64,000 bases of DNA from Gammaproteobacteria bacterium (GCA_041395725.1 JAWKZW010000001.1:2480001-2544000); one strand, 5' to 3'; shown: positions 37,201 to 46,250, counted from the first letter of the stretch. The notes: generated from the sequence alone by a model not told the origin. Made by a program: numbers and translations.

Positions 37201-40200
37201 TATCAACATCTGTTCCAAGCACTAGAGTCCCAAGGCTTGTCTGTCGATACCGTTTTGCATGCGGGTTTGTTAGGCGAATTGTCTGGTCTTGACGCGCAGG
37301 CTCAGGGGTTTTGGTCCCTGTTTGCGTTTGTCCAAGCGCTGGCGGACCAAGAAGCAGCGTTACCCAGGCAGTTAATTGTCATAGCTGATCAAAGTCAGGC
37401 GGTTCTTGGTAATGAACAGATTTTACCGGAAAAAGCACTGGTGAAAGGTATTGTTCAAGTATTGCCGAGCGAGATGCCCGAAATCAATACACAGTGGTGG
37501 GATGTTACCTGTATCGAAGCGGATCTGGTTGCGTTAGGGAATGCACTTTCCAATGGGCAGCCTGATGCCATATACAATGGGTGTCGATTTGGCCGCTATT
37601 GGGCATTAAAGCCAACACCGGTTAACGTGCCAGCAACCCCGAGATCTCCACTGCGTAATCAAGGCATTTATCTCATCACCGGTGGTTTTGGAGGAATGGG
37701 TCGTACCTTCGCTGAGTTCTTAGCGGAAAACTATCAGGCCCGGTTGGTACTAATTTCGCGATCTGAACCAGATATCGAGCAACAGCAATGGCTTGGAACC
37801 CTTCGAGCGCTTGGTGCAAATGTAAAAGTATTTTCACTGGATATAGCAAATAAGGCGGAGCTGTCAGATGTTGTGAATTCGGTGACATCAGAGTGGGGGG
37901 ATATCAACGGTGTGTTACACGCGGCGGGAATTCCCGGTGGCGGTATCATCGCGCAGCAAACGCGTGAACGTATTCAAATGGTATGGCAGGCAAAAGTAGC
38001 AGGCACACAGAGTTTGTTATCCGTGTTGGCCAGGCATCCGCTCGATTTTATGGTGCTTTGCTCATCGTTGACCTCTTTCGTTGGGCTGCCTGGGCGAGCG
38101 GATTATACTGCGGCGAATGCGTTTTTAGATGCGGTTGCTCAGCGCAACGCGATCTCAGGTGCTTTTCCTGTGTATGCGATAAACTGGGATAACTGGGATG
38201 CGATTGGCATGGGAGCACAAAATGCCGCGCAAGATGCTGAAATCGCGGATCGCATTGATGTAGCTTCCGGCATCAAGGTATTGCAAACCGTACTTTCGCA
38301 AACTACGCCGCAGCTACTGGTCTCTACTCGCTATCTGGGTGTTGCCCCCGCACTAGTAGCAGAATCTGTTGTCCCAGCGACAAGCAGTGAGTCAACTGGG
38401 GCGCCAGCCGAAGCAAAAACAACAGCAAGCCTGCTCCGTGAGATTTGGCAGAATCTCCTAGGTGTCGAAACGGTAGATGACACTGATGATCTTTTTGAAT
38501 CAGGTGGTGATTCGATAGTGGTCATTCAGTTGGTTGCGCGATTAAAGCAGCAAGGCTTTGCGTTAACCAACCGTCAAGTATTTCAAAATTCCGTATTTGC
38601 TGATTTGCTAGGCATTCTTGAAGCCGATTCGGGGACAGTATCGATTCCCTCGCAGTCGGTACAAACGGCGTTTACGTCGGGTGAAACTGGATTGACTGCT
38701 ATTCAGCGATGGTTCTTTTCACACAACTTTCAACATCCTCACCACTGGAACATGTCGGCCTGGTTGGCATTGCCTGAATCAGTTGCAGTACATGAACTAA
38801 CGCAAGCCGTGCAGGCGGTTGTCGCACATCACGATGCATTGCGCATGCGTTTTGTGTTGACCGACAAGGAGTGGCGACAGTCGGTGCAACAACAGGTAGA
38901 TGTGCAAGTTGCTGAGCATCGGTTCGATGATCTAGATGAGCAAGAAAATTTTTCCAGAGTCGCGCAATCAAAATTGGAACTGTCAGAATTGCCAGTGGCT
39001 TTTTATCTGTGTCGAGTTGCCAATGCTGCTCCACGGCTGTTAATGATTGCTCATCATCTGGTGATGGACCTACTAAGCTTGAGGATTGTGGCAGAAGATC
39101 TTGCTACAGCGTATACACGGCTATCCAACGCAGAGGCGCCTGAACTACCAGTAGCGACTTCTTTCCAATCTTGGAGTGACGCAGTGTATAAGTATGCTAA
39201 CTCAGCGTACTGTGCCGCGCAGCAAGGCTATTGGGCAGATCGAGTGTCCAGAAAAGTCACAGCACTACCGAGAGATAATACCAAAGGAACCAATCTGGTA
39301 GTGGACGCGGCCCAGCAAACCATTACGTTATCTATTTCTGAAACTGAAATGTTAAAGAATGCTGTTACGCGCTCCGCTAATGCCGACATGCAAACGGCCT
39401 TATTGGCGGCTCTTGCTCGTACGATGCAATCTTGGGCAGCGCTGGACCAGATTGTGATCTGGTTGGAGGGGCATGGTCGTGAATTGCCTGGTGTCGCTAT
39501 TGATAGCAGCCGGACTGTGGGATGGTTTACTTCACTTTATCCCTTCATTGTAAGTGCATCAGAAACGGAAAGTGACTGTGAGTGGATCGAAGAGGTAAGT
39601 GAGCAGTTTAGCTTGATACCCAACCAAGGCATGGATTACAGTTTGCTACGATACCTGCATGCTGATAGCGCGGTTCGCGAGAGCGTTATGGGATCGCTTC
39701 CCGTAGATATAGTTTTTTTGTATCAAGGTCATGTGCGGGCTGTATCTGACGACACTTGGTCCGTTTCCAAAAATCGAGTTCCAGAAAATTTCGCAGATGA
39801 TCAGAAGCGACCCGCTCAATTTGAAGTTATGGTGGATATTGTTGATGGTGCGCTAAACCTTTCGATGGGCTATAGCGAGAAAGTTTACAAGAGTGAGACC
39901 ATCGCCAGCTTGTTGGACATTTTTAAAAACACTTTGATCGGCTTTATCAGTCAGCCTGCTGTAGAAAGTTCAAGGCCATATCTGGCGCCCACCTCGTTTG
40001 TACAAGAGCGGCTTTGGTATCTTGAACAGTTCGAAGCTAATGCGGGGCTATACAATTTGCAGGGTAGCTTATTGATGCGGGGCTCTGTTGATAGTGATGC
40101 TATTCGCAAAGCACTGCAGGCAGTTGTGGATCGACATGAAATACTGCGTACCGCGATTGTCGATCAGGCGGGTACGCCGATGCAACAGATCTCACCAAAA

Positions 40201-43200
40201 GTTGAGATTTCGGTACCGGTTGTCGATCTGACGCAATCAGTTGATATTCAGCTAGAACTGGAAACCTTGCGTCAAAAGCAGGTTGCCGAACCTTTTGATT
40301 TGACCACCGCCCCATTGATTCGTTGGCAAGTTGTTAAGACCGGAAGGTCAGAAACGCGATTATTGCTAACAGTACATCACATAATTGTCGATTACTGGGG
40401 TATGACGGTGCTTTTCAATGATTTTGCTTCCTTCTATGCCGGATTTGCCTCAGGTAAAACCGTAGAGCTACCGCCTATTGTCAAACCCTATGCTTATTTT
40501 GCTGAGCAGCAACGCAGGCTTTCGAACAGCACGCCAGAACACATGGACTTTTGGTTAGAAAAGCTGGCAGGCATTGAGGCACCGCTCGAGCTGCCAGCTG
40601 ACCGGGCTCGCCCGGATGTCCGATCAGTCGCTGGTGCAAGGGTGTCTTTCACGATAGAGGTAGAGCGCGTTAGTCAGCTGCGCGCTGTTGCACGTGCGCA
40701 GCAAGCCACCCCGTTTATGGTTATGTTGGCGGTTTATCAGACTTTGCTTTATCGATACACAGGGCACGCGGACATGATTGTGGGTGTTCCGGTTGCTGAG
40801 CGTCATGACGTTGAGATGGAGCGGGTGGTCGGCGTATTTGTAAATAATTTGGTAATACGTACCGATCTTTCGGATGTACCCACATTTGGCAGCTTGTTGC
40901 GGCGCGTAAAGCAGGCAGTGCTTGAAGCATTTGATCACAACGATGTTCCGTTTGAGCGTTTGGTAGAAGCCATTAAGCCACCGCGTGACCGGAGTCGGAC
41001 TCCAATATTTCAAGTGATGTTTACTTACATGAATGCGCCGGATCCAGACCTGTCACTGGATGGTTTGGCAATGTCCGCTCAAGAAGAGCCGCGTAACTTC
41101 TCAGAATTTGATTTGAATTTGTATATTACAGACAAAGGCGCTGATACACCCTTTTCAGTTGCGTTTGAGTACAGTACTGCGCTGTTCGATGAAGAGCGAA
41201 TCATGGCGCTCAAAGAACACTTTGAAAATTTGCTGTCGGCAGTTCTAACTTCTGTTGAGCAGCCATTAAATCAAATCCCAATGTTGTCAATTGAAACTCA
41301 GCAGTGGTTGGTTGCAACGCTGAACGACACTGCTATGCCTTTGCCGGAAGACACATCTGTCCTGCCACAATTAAGTGCAAGTTGCAATGCACAAGGGGAA
41401 AAGGAGGCGGTCGTTGGCGACAGTGGTTTGCTAACTTACGAGCAATTGAATGACCAAGCAAACCAGTTAGCGCATTATCTAGTCAAGCAAGGCGTGGGAT
41501 CGGGAGACCTGGTTGGTGTAATGCTTGATCGTGATGAGCAGTTAATCGTGGCGTTATTGGCCGTTTGGAAGGCCGGTGCCGGGTATGTGCCGCTGGATCC
41601 GATGTTCCCAGCTGAGCGCCTGGCTTACATGCTCGAAGATTCCAACGCCAATTTTGTTGTCACAGCACAACCCCTGTTGGTACAACTGCCGAATACTTCG
41701 GTTCATGCCATTTGTACTGACCTGGATACGTTTGACATCCGGCAAATGCCACAGACAGCGCCTGAAGCGTCTCCGGCATCAACAGACCTGGCTTATGTGA
41801 TCTATACATCCGGGTCGACAGGAAAACCCAAAGGAGTGCAGGTTACACACCATAACGTGTTAAATTTTCTGCTGTCGATGCGGGATTGCCCTGGGCTCTC
41901 TGAAGAAGATCAGTTCTTGGCGGTTACGACGATCTCATTCGATATCCATGTGCTCGAACTCTTTTTACCTTTGTTGGTGGGTGCTACTCTGGTCGTTGCA
42001 AACAAGGCTCAGTCTCAAAGCGGAGATGCCTTGATGTCGCGATTGCAGCAGGGTGATATTACTGCGATGCAAGCGACCCCGGCGACTTGGCAAATGCTGA
42101 TTGAATCTGGCTGGCAAACCGCCTTGCCGATTAAAGCTTTGTGTGGGGGGGACAAACTAAGCCGCAGCCTGGCCGATGATTTACTGGAGCGAGTAGACTC
42201 ACTTTGGAATATGTTCGGTCCTACCGAAACCACAGTATGGTCAGCTGTAGCTAGAGTGGAATTATCAGATAAGCCCATCACGATAGGGAATCCGATTGCC
42301 AATACTGAGTTATATGTCGTAGATAAAGAGGGCGCGTTATTGCCTCCGGGCGTGCTGGGTGAATTGTGGATAGGAGGCGCTGGTGTTACGGCTGGATATC
42401 GAAATCGTGAGGACCTTACAACAGATCGATTCATTGACGCGAAATACGATTGGCTAATCAAGCCTTCCCGCTTGTATCGTACCGGTGATCAAGCCGTAAT
42501 GCATCGGGACGGGCAGATAGAGATCGTCGGACGCTTTGATCAACAGATTAAGCTCCGTGGCTTTCGCATCGAGGTTGGTGAGATCGAGCAGCGCTTGGTT
42601 TCCCATGAGGCAATAAAACAAGCTGTTGTTCTGCTTAGAGAGGATACGCCTGGCAACCAGCGCTTGGTCGCGTATTTAATAGCAGAACACGAAGCGATAG
42701 ATAGCAGTGTGCTGAAGGCTGCATTGTCTGAGTACTTGCCTGATTACATGGTGCCGACGGCTTGGGTTTGGTTGGAGGCATATCCTATGACGCTCAATAA
42801 TAAGATTGATCGTAAAGCCCTGCCGAAACCGGATTCGGGGCAAGGCGTTGAGCGCGAAGCCTTTGTCGCACCCGAATATACACTTGAAAAAATCTTGGCT
42901 ATGATTTTTCAGGATGTGCTCGGTTTACAGGCTGTCGGTCGATACGACAACTTTTTCGACCTGGGGGGGCATTCACTATTATCGATGAAAGTTGTTGCTA
43001 AATTTCAAGAAGAGACGGGAATTCGATTGAACCCGGGGGAATTATTTCAGCAAACTGTTGGCCAAATTGCCGCGCACTATGAAGCGCACGGACCTACAAA
43101 TCTGCAAGAAAAGAGGGAACAAGGTAAAGCAGATGTTGAGAAACGGAAACAAGGCTTCATTAGTAAGTTTAGTCGAGCGATAAGGGCCATGTTGAAATAA
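34264..43200 (+). CDS. Hybrid PKS-NRPS: KS-AT-KR-T-E-C-A(Gly)-T
   Basis: 2978 residues. The KS (1-430) has the catalytic triad: Cys 183 in TACSTSL, His 319 in EAHGTGT and His 359 in SNIGHLDAAAG. The AT (about 520-830) has Ser 621 in GHSVGE and HAFHS near 718-722, the malonyl-CoA signature. The KR (about 1100-1330) has TGGFGGMG near 1138 and Tyr 1281 in ADYTAAN. T1 has Ser 1417 in SGGDSIV, the form usually found before epimerisation domains. Residues 1475-1900 are an epimerisation-type domain: TAIQRWFF, HHLVMDLLS at 1597, EGHGRE, RTVGWFTSLYP, MDYSLLRYL. C (1905-2350) has HHIIVDYWG at 2038. The A domain reads D-I-L-Q-L-G-M-V-W-K, as for Gly. T2 has Ser 2904 (LGGHSLLS). No DH, ER or TE is present. 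It should take hydroxyacyl-Phe from the preceding protein, add malonate, reduce it to a beta-hydroxyl, and add Gly. Confidence 0.93.
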   Translation: MKGSSRETTGFEIAIIGQAGRFPEARDLNEYWENIKLGKESIRFFSDTELSALGVPGEMREQSNFVPAHGELSDIKAFDAAFFGYSPKEAKTLDPQHRLFLETVWHGLEDAGIAPSQFDGLIGVFGGSSVDDYFHENLQGSDQLAGAAEIFQARYANNTDFLTTRTSYKLNLKGPSIVVQTACSTSLVAVHMACQQLISGGCDVAVAGGVSITLPQRYGYVYQEGMIFSPDGHCRPFDAKAQGTLKGDGVGVVVLRRLEDALADGDTIDAVILGSAVNNDGADKVGYSAPGINGQIEAVRGAQLVADIEPDSIGYIEAHGTGTPLGDPIEVAALTEVFSEQTPEKQFCALGSIKSNIGHLDAAAGVAGLIKTVLALKNEALPPSLNFESPNPTIDFAESPFYVNAKSQYWPLRAGTRRAGVSSFGIGGTNAHVIVEQAPVLSKPSILPGKWFLPLSAKTEVAMATLAETYTQAPLNVTGADAFFTLTNGREPLAPYRGVIVVDTPVQTPRLAASGKPLELVKQCVLLFTGQGSQYVNMARELYESRSGFREDVLRCADFLKAYDLDILSYLYPEAKDNTLEFAEALKQTEIAQPAVFVISYAVARYWQSLGIVPTAVLGHSVGEIAAACIAGIVSLSDALKMVVARGRLMQSMPPGSMLSVPLPESTIDVYLSEEVQLAAINAPGFCVLSGPVEKIAAVKTEIEAQYNIETQPLQTSHAFHSAMMEPMLPDYRQVLEEIAFQPAKVPMISSVTGQALSKVTVSYWLENVRETVRFADAIAAVIAEKHAVFLEVGPGNTLVSLAKKQIANEVDCQTIASIRHPKNQQSDNTVLDNAIAEAWVAGLISDFKGLNPSDASKGRRVHLPLYPFARDEHWVDPQWVKKVVPTDVVQAGMTPGFQQKAPFSDWFYLPSWQQQVVSNVIPSETQRIGLAFRDKDCLIETVIAGFTDTQWIRVDFADKFSAQPESLDFQIRAAEKADYQHLFQALESQGLSVDTVLHAGLLGELSGLDAQAQGFWSLFAFVQALADQEAALPRQLIVIADQSQAVLGNEQILPEKALVKGIVQVLPSEMPEINTQWWDVTCIEADLVALGNALSNGQPDAIYNGCRFGRYWALKPTPVNVPATPRSPLRNQGIYLITGGFGGMGRTFAEFLAENYQARLVLISRSEPDIEQQQWLGTLRALGANVKVFSLDIANKAELSDVVNSVTSEWGDINGVLHAAGIPGGGIIAQQTRERIQMVWQAKVAGTQSLLSVLARHPLDFMVLCSSLTSFVGLPGRADYTAANAFLDAVAQRNAISGAFPVYAINWDNWDAIGMGAQNAAQDAEIADRIDVASGIKVLQTVLSQTTPQLLVSTRYLGVAPALVAESVVPATSSESTGAPAEAKTTASLLREIWQNLLGVETVDDTDDLFESGGDSIVVIQLVARLKQQGFALTNRQVFQNSVFADLLGILEADSGTVSIPSQSVQTAFTSGETGLTAIQRWFFSHNFQHPHHWNMSAWLALPESVAVHELTQAVQAVVAHHDALRMRFVLTDKEWRQSVQQQVDVQVAEHRFDDLDEQENFSRVAQSKLELSELPVAFYLCRVANAAPRLLMIAHHLVMDLLSLRIVAEDLATAYTRLSNAEAPELPVATSFQSWSDAVYKYANSAYCAAQQGYWADRVSRKVTALPRDNTKGTNLVVDAAQQTITLSISETEMLKNAVTRSANADMQTALLAALARTMQSWAALDQIVIWLEGHGRELPGVAIDSSRTVGWFTSLYPFIVSASETESDCEWIEEVSEQFSLIPNQGMDYSLLRYLHADSAVRESVMGSLPVDIVFLYQGHVRAVSDDTWSVSKNRVPENFADDQKRPAQFEVMVDIVDGALNLSMGYSEKVYKSETIASLLDIFKNTLIGFISQPAVESSRPYLAPTSFVQERLWYLEQFEANAGLYNLQGSLLMRGSVDSDAIRKALQAVVDRHEILRTAIVDQAGTPMQQISPKVEISVPVVDLTQSVDIQLELETLRQKQVAEPFDLTTAPLIRWQVVKTGRSETRLLLTVHHIIVDYWGMTVLFNDFASFYAGFASGKTVELPPIVKPYAYFAEQQRRLSNSTPEHMDFWLEKLAGIEAPLELPADRARPDVRSVAGARVSFTIEVERVSQLRAVARAQQATPFMVMLAVYQTLLYRYTGHADMIVGVPVAERHDVEMERVVGVFVNNLVIRTDLSDVPTFGSLLRRVKQAVLEAFDHNDVPFERLVEAIKPPRDRSRTPIFQVMFTYMNAPDPDLSLDGLAMSAQEEPRNFSEFDLNLYITDKGADTPFSVAFEYSTALFDEERIMALKEHFENLLSAVLTSVEQPLNQIPMLSIETQQWLVATLNDTAMPLPEDTSVLPQLSASCNAQGEKEAVVGDSGLLTYEQLNDQANQLAHYLVKQGVGSGDLVGVMLDRDEQLIVALLAVWKAGAGYVPLDPMFPAERLAYMLEDSNANFVVTAQPLLVQLPNTSVHAICTDLDTFDIRQMPQTAPEASPASTDLAYVIYTSGSTGKPKGVQVTHHNVLNFLLSMRDCPGLSEEDQFLAVTTISFDIHVLELFLPLLVGATLVVANKAQSQSGDALMSRLQQGDITAMQATPATWQMLIESGWQTALPIKALCGGDKLSRSLADDLLERVDSLWNMFGPTETTVWSAVARVELSDKPITIGNPIANTELYVVDKEGALLPPGVLGELWIGGAGVTAGYRNREDLTTDRFIDAKYDWLIKPSRLYRTGDQAVMHRDGQIEIVGRFDQQIKLRGFRIEVGEIEQRLVSHEAIKQAVVLLREDTPGNQRLVAYLIAEHEAIDSSVLKAALSEYLPDYMVPTAWVWLEAYPMTLNNKIDRKALPKPDSGQGVEREAFVAPEYTLEKILAMIFQDVLGLQAVGRYDNFFDLGGHSLLSMKVVAKFQEETGIRLNPGELFQQTVGQIAAHYEAHGPTNLQEKREQGKADVEKRKQGFISKFSRAIRAMLK

Positions 43201-43212
43201 GTGGGCACGTGA

Positions 43213-44022
43213 ATGACTGAGATCATTACAGAACGAATTATTGTCGAGAGAATGCTGCCGTTCTACTTTGCTGGTACAGCAGGCCAATTGTATGGCTGTC
43301 ATCATGTGCCACCGCAAGGTGTTGAGGTTTGCGGTGCGGTTTTGGTTTGTGGCGCAGCAGGTCCAGAGTATTATGCGAGTCACCGCGCATTGCGACAGTT
43401 AGCGGTGCGTCTGGCGAACGTTGGCTTTCATGTGCTTCGTTTTGACTATTGGGGTACAGGTAACTCTGCTGGAGAGGACGAAGATATTTCGGTACGGACC
43501 TGGATGGCAGATTTGAAGCCTGCCATTTCCTCGTTATTGGATCGAAGTCAATGTACTTCCGTTCAAGTCGTTGGCTTACGATGGGGCGCGACTTTGCTAA
43601 GCCAGTTGCCACACCATGAGTTACCAGAAGTAAGAAATATGGTTTGGTGGAATCCTGTGCTCGATGGCAAGCAAATGCTTCTCGAGTGGCAGCATGAACA
43701 GCAAATGGAAGACAAAGCGCTGGGCTTACCCGTGGACAAAGGTCTTGATTTTGCCAAGGGGCTGTCCTTTCCGAAGTCATGGATGAAGGAGGCCAGCGCG
43801 ATGCACTTATCGCTCCCTGACCCGAAAAATCTGCCATTGTTTCTGATCGGTAACACAAAATACTCAGCCCTGATGTCCTGGTGCAAGACGTGCGCAGGGC
43901 TGGCGGGAGTTACTCAGCACTGGGTGGACGATCCCAATATTTGGGCCCAGGCTCCGTTGGAAGCAATTGTTCCGACGCATGGGTTACAAGATATAGTGAA
44001 ATGGTTGAGGGAAGCTAAATGA
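43213..44022 (+). CDS. Alpha/beta-hydrolase-fold protein with non-serine elbow
   Basis: 269 residues. The fold is supported by GAVLVCGAAGPEYYASHRALRQ (oxyanion-side strand) and NVGFHVLRFDYWGTGNSAGED. Where the nucleophile elbow G-x-S-x-G is expected the protein has VVGLRWGATL, with Arg in the serine position, so classical serine-hydrolase chemistry is unlikely. An acid or His near the C-terminus (IVPTHGLQDIV) is compatible with a partial triad. Such proteins recur beside exosortase-type polysaccharide genes and some NRPS/PKS genes, where they are annotated as hydrolases. It starts 12 bp after the synthase stop and overlaps the next gene by 4 bp, so it is co-expressed with the assembly line and may act in release or acyl transfer. 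Confidence 0.8.
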   Translation: MTEIITERIIVERMLPFYFAGTAGQLYGCHHVPPQGVEVCGAVLVCGAAGPEYYASHRALRQLAVRLANVGFHVLRFDYWGTGNSAGEDEDISVRTWMADLKPAISSLLDRSQCTSVQVVGLRWGATLLSQLPHHELPEVRNMVWWNPVLDGKQMLLEWQHEQQMEDKALGLPVDKGLDFAKGLSFPKSWMKEASAMHLSLPDPKNLPLFLIGNTKYSALMSWCKTCAGLAGVTQHWVDDPNIWAQAPLEAIVPTHGLQDIVKWLREAK

Positions 44023-44888
44023 CCGAGAGTGCCGCACTATTCGGAGCGCGTCGTGCACTCGCTGGTGTGCTCACGCAAGGCGATTCGTCAGCAGAATTCG
44101 CGGTAATTCTGCTAAATGCTGGCATGATTCACTCAGCAGGTCCCGGGCGCTTATCTGTAAAGCTTGCTCGCGAATTGACAAAAAATCTTGGTATTACCAG
44201 CGTGCGCTTTGATTTGTCGGGGTTGGGTGATAGTCCAGTGCGTGCTGATAGTCTTTCTATTTTTGAAATAGCGACGACAGAGCCCCAGGAGATTATGGAT
44301 GACCTTCAGCGCCGAGGGTTTAAGCAATTTATACTCATTGGATTATGTTCGGGTGCCTATTGCGCGTTTAAGACCGCCATCAAGGATGCACGTGTAGTAG
44401 CGGCGGTACTGATCAATACAATGGATTTAAGCGGTGAAACTGAACCAAGCATAAAGACCCTGGAGAATCGCTATCAAAAATCAATATTTCGTTGGCGTGC
44501 GTGGGGAAATCTGTTCACTGGAAAAGTGAATTACGCACAGTTGTGGCGCATGATTGCAGCACGCTTTCAACGACGGTCGAAAGAATCATCCGTGTCATCT
44601 TCTAAAGTGCGTTTAGAGATTGAGGAATTAATCCAGAAAAAAACGCCGCTGTTTTTCGTCTGCTCGGAATATGATGTGTCTAGATATTATCTGTCTGGTT
44701 TGCTTGGAGACAAGCTAGATGCTTTTGCAGAAAATGGTTGGGTTACCCAAACGATTATTAAAGATGCAGATCATTTATTCAATCGTGTTTCGGCGCAGAG
44801 GGTATTACTACAAACCGTTTGCGAATGGGTAGGAACGAGAACACGCTCCACCTTGCGAGAAAAGGGAACGAAGCATGTGCTTGATTGA
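44019..44888 (+). CDS. Alpha/beta-hydrolase with cysteine nucleophile elbow
   Basis: 289 residues. Seen: FAVILLNAGMIHSAGPGRL, SVRFDLSGLGDSPVRAD, the elbow LIGLCSGAYCAF, the acid-bearing strand FFVCSEYDVSRYY and a candidate catalytic His in KDADHLFNRVSAQ. In the elbow geometry small-x-nucleophile-x-small, the nucleophile is Cys (G-L-C-S-G), with a Ser next to it. A Cys nucleophile suits acyl transfer or thioester chemistry. The ATG overlaps the previous gene's stop (ATGA), so the pair is translationally coupled at the end of the NRPS-PKS operon. Lacking an integrated TE, the line may use this pair for chain release; this is inference. The IS element begins 88 bp downstream. Confidence 0.8.
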   Translation: MTESAALFGARRALAGVLTQGDSSAEFAVILLNAGMIHSAGPGRLSVKLARELTKNLGITSVRFDLSGLGDSPVRADSLSIFEIATTEPQEIMDDLQRRGFKQFILIGLCSGAYCAFKTAIKDARVVAAVLINTMDLSGETEPSIKTLENRYQKSIFRWRAWGNLFTGKVNYAQLWRMIAARFQRRSKESSVSSSKVRLEIEELIQKKTPLFFVCSEYDVSRYYLSGLLGDKLDAFAENGWVTQTIIKDADHLFNRVSAQRVLLQTVCEWVGTRTRSTLREKGTKHVLD

Positions 44889-44976
44889 CTCGGGGGTACG
44901 GAAAAACGTTTTCAAAGTTATTATGCGAGGCAAGAATAGGCGAAATATTGAGGTCTATTGGAAAAGCTACAACTAA

Positions 44977-46157
44977 GGACACTCTGATTAATTCGCGATT
45001 TGAACGATAATACAGCATCGCCCTGAACACGGTTAATGGTTGTATGAAACAGACTTCGCTCACCGACAGTTTTGAGAAGTTTCGCAAGAAGACCCGCAAG
45101 GAACAGTTCCTGGATGACATGGAAACGATCATCCCCTGGAAAGAGCTTTGCGAAGCCATCGAGCCGTTCTATCCCAAGCCCCAGGGGCTGGCCGTCGTCC
45201 GATCGGCATCGAGCGTATGCTGCGTATCTATTTCCTGCAGCACTGGTTCAATCTGTCCGACCCTGCCGCTGAAGAAGTTCTGTACGATTCCCGCGCGATG
45301 CGCCAGTTCGTGGGCATTGACCTCGGTGAGGAGCCTGCTCCGGATGAAACGACGATCTGTAAGTTCCGCCATTTGATGGAGAGCCATAACCTGGGAGATC
45401 GACTGTTTTATCTGGTCAATCAATATCTCAAGGAAAATGGCTTGAAGGTAAACCGGGGCACTATTGTCGATGCCAGCATCATCAACGCGCCAAGTTCTAC
45501 CAAGAACAAGAAAAAGCAGCGCGATCCGGATATGCACCAAACTCGCAAGGGCAACCAATGGTTCTTTGGCATGAAGGCCCACATCGGTGTAGACAGCAAA
45601 ACCAAGCTGATTCACTCGGTGGTAGCTACTCCCGCCAATGTCCATGATTCGGTGATTCTGGGAGATTTGCTGCACGGTGAAGAAAGCCGTGTATGGGGAG
45701 ATTCGGCCTATACCGGACAGGGTGATGCCATTGCTGCTAATGCACCAAGAGCCAAAGATTTCACTAACAAGAAAGGCAGTCGATACGTCACGCTCAGCGA
45801 AGCCGACAGATCGAGAAACCGCAATAAGTCGAAGGTTCGAGCCAAGGTCGAACACCTCTTTGGTGTGATGAAGTGCCGGTTCGGTTTCACCAAGGTGCGG
45901 TACAAGGGGCTGGAGAAAAATGCCCATCATTTGTTTGTATCCTGTGCCTTGGTCAATCTGGTCATGGCTAAGAAGGTTCTATTGAAACAGAAGCGGTTAC
46001 TACGGGCTCAGTATGCCTGCTGAGCAGGCTATCAAGCTGGAATTACCAGCCTGATAGCTAATCTCGCCTGTTCCGCCGCCAGTAACCAGGAAAAAGGTCT
46101 AACGCTGACTGCATTGATCATAGGTGCATTGAAATCATCAATTATTCAGAGTGTACC
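44977..46157 (+). mobile_element. IS5-family insertion sequence, 1181 bp
   Basis: The left end GGACACTCTGATTAATT and the right end, in reverse complement GGTACACTCTGAATAATT, form imperfect inverted repeats. TAA at 44974-44976 and TAA at 46158-46160 fit a 3-bp target duplication. Length and transposase type suit the IS5 family. It sits between the end of the NRPS-PKS operon and the convergent EPS operon. Confidence 0.85.
45044..46023 (+). pseudogene. IS5-family DDE transposase, frameshifted
   Basis: The N-terminal part starts at the ATG 45044 (MKQTSLTDSFEKFRKKTRKE) and runs to EAIEPFYPK at about 45180. The protein then continues one frame back as GAGRRPIGIERMLRIYFLQ and onward to the end. The later part holds the DDE elements: TIVDASIINAP (first D), VWGDSAYTG (second D) and KVRAKVEHLFGVMKCRFGF (E). 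A -1 slip at AAGCCCC would rejoin the frames, so either one base has been lost in this copy or frameshifting is used. IS5-subgroup transposases normally have one frame, favouring inactivation. Total about 325 residues. Confidence 0.82.
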
Positions 46158-46250
46158 TAATGTCCTGAGTCTGCCTTTAGCGGTACCGCTACCACGGAGC
46201 GCGCAGACAGCTTTCAACATCCTGCGATAAACAGAATTCAGCCGACCTCT

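Noticed and set aside
43238..43858. Minus-strand frame of 206 codons
   Set aside because: Antisense to the first alpha/beta-hydrolase gene, which has clear fold motifs and operon overlap.
45169..45930. Minus-strand frame of 253 codons inside the insertion sequence
   Set aside because: Mirror of the transposase coding frame; the plus-strand product has the DDE motifs.
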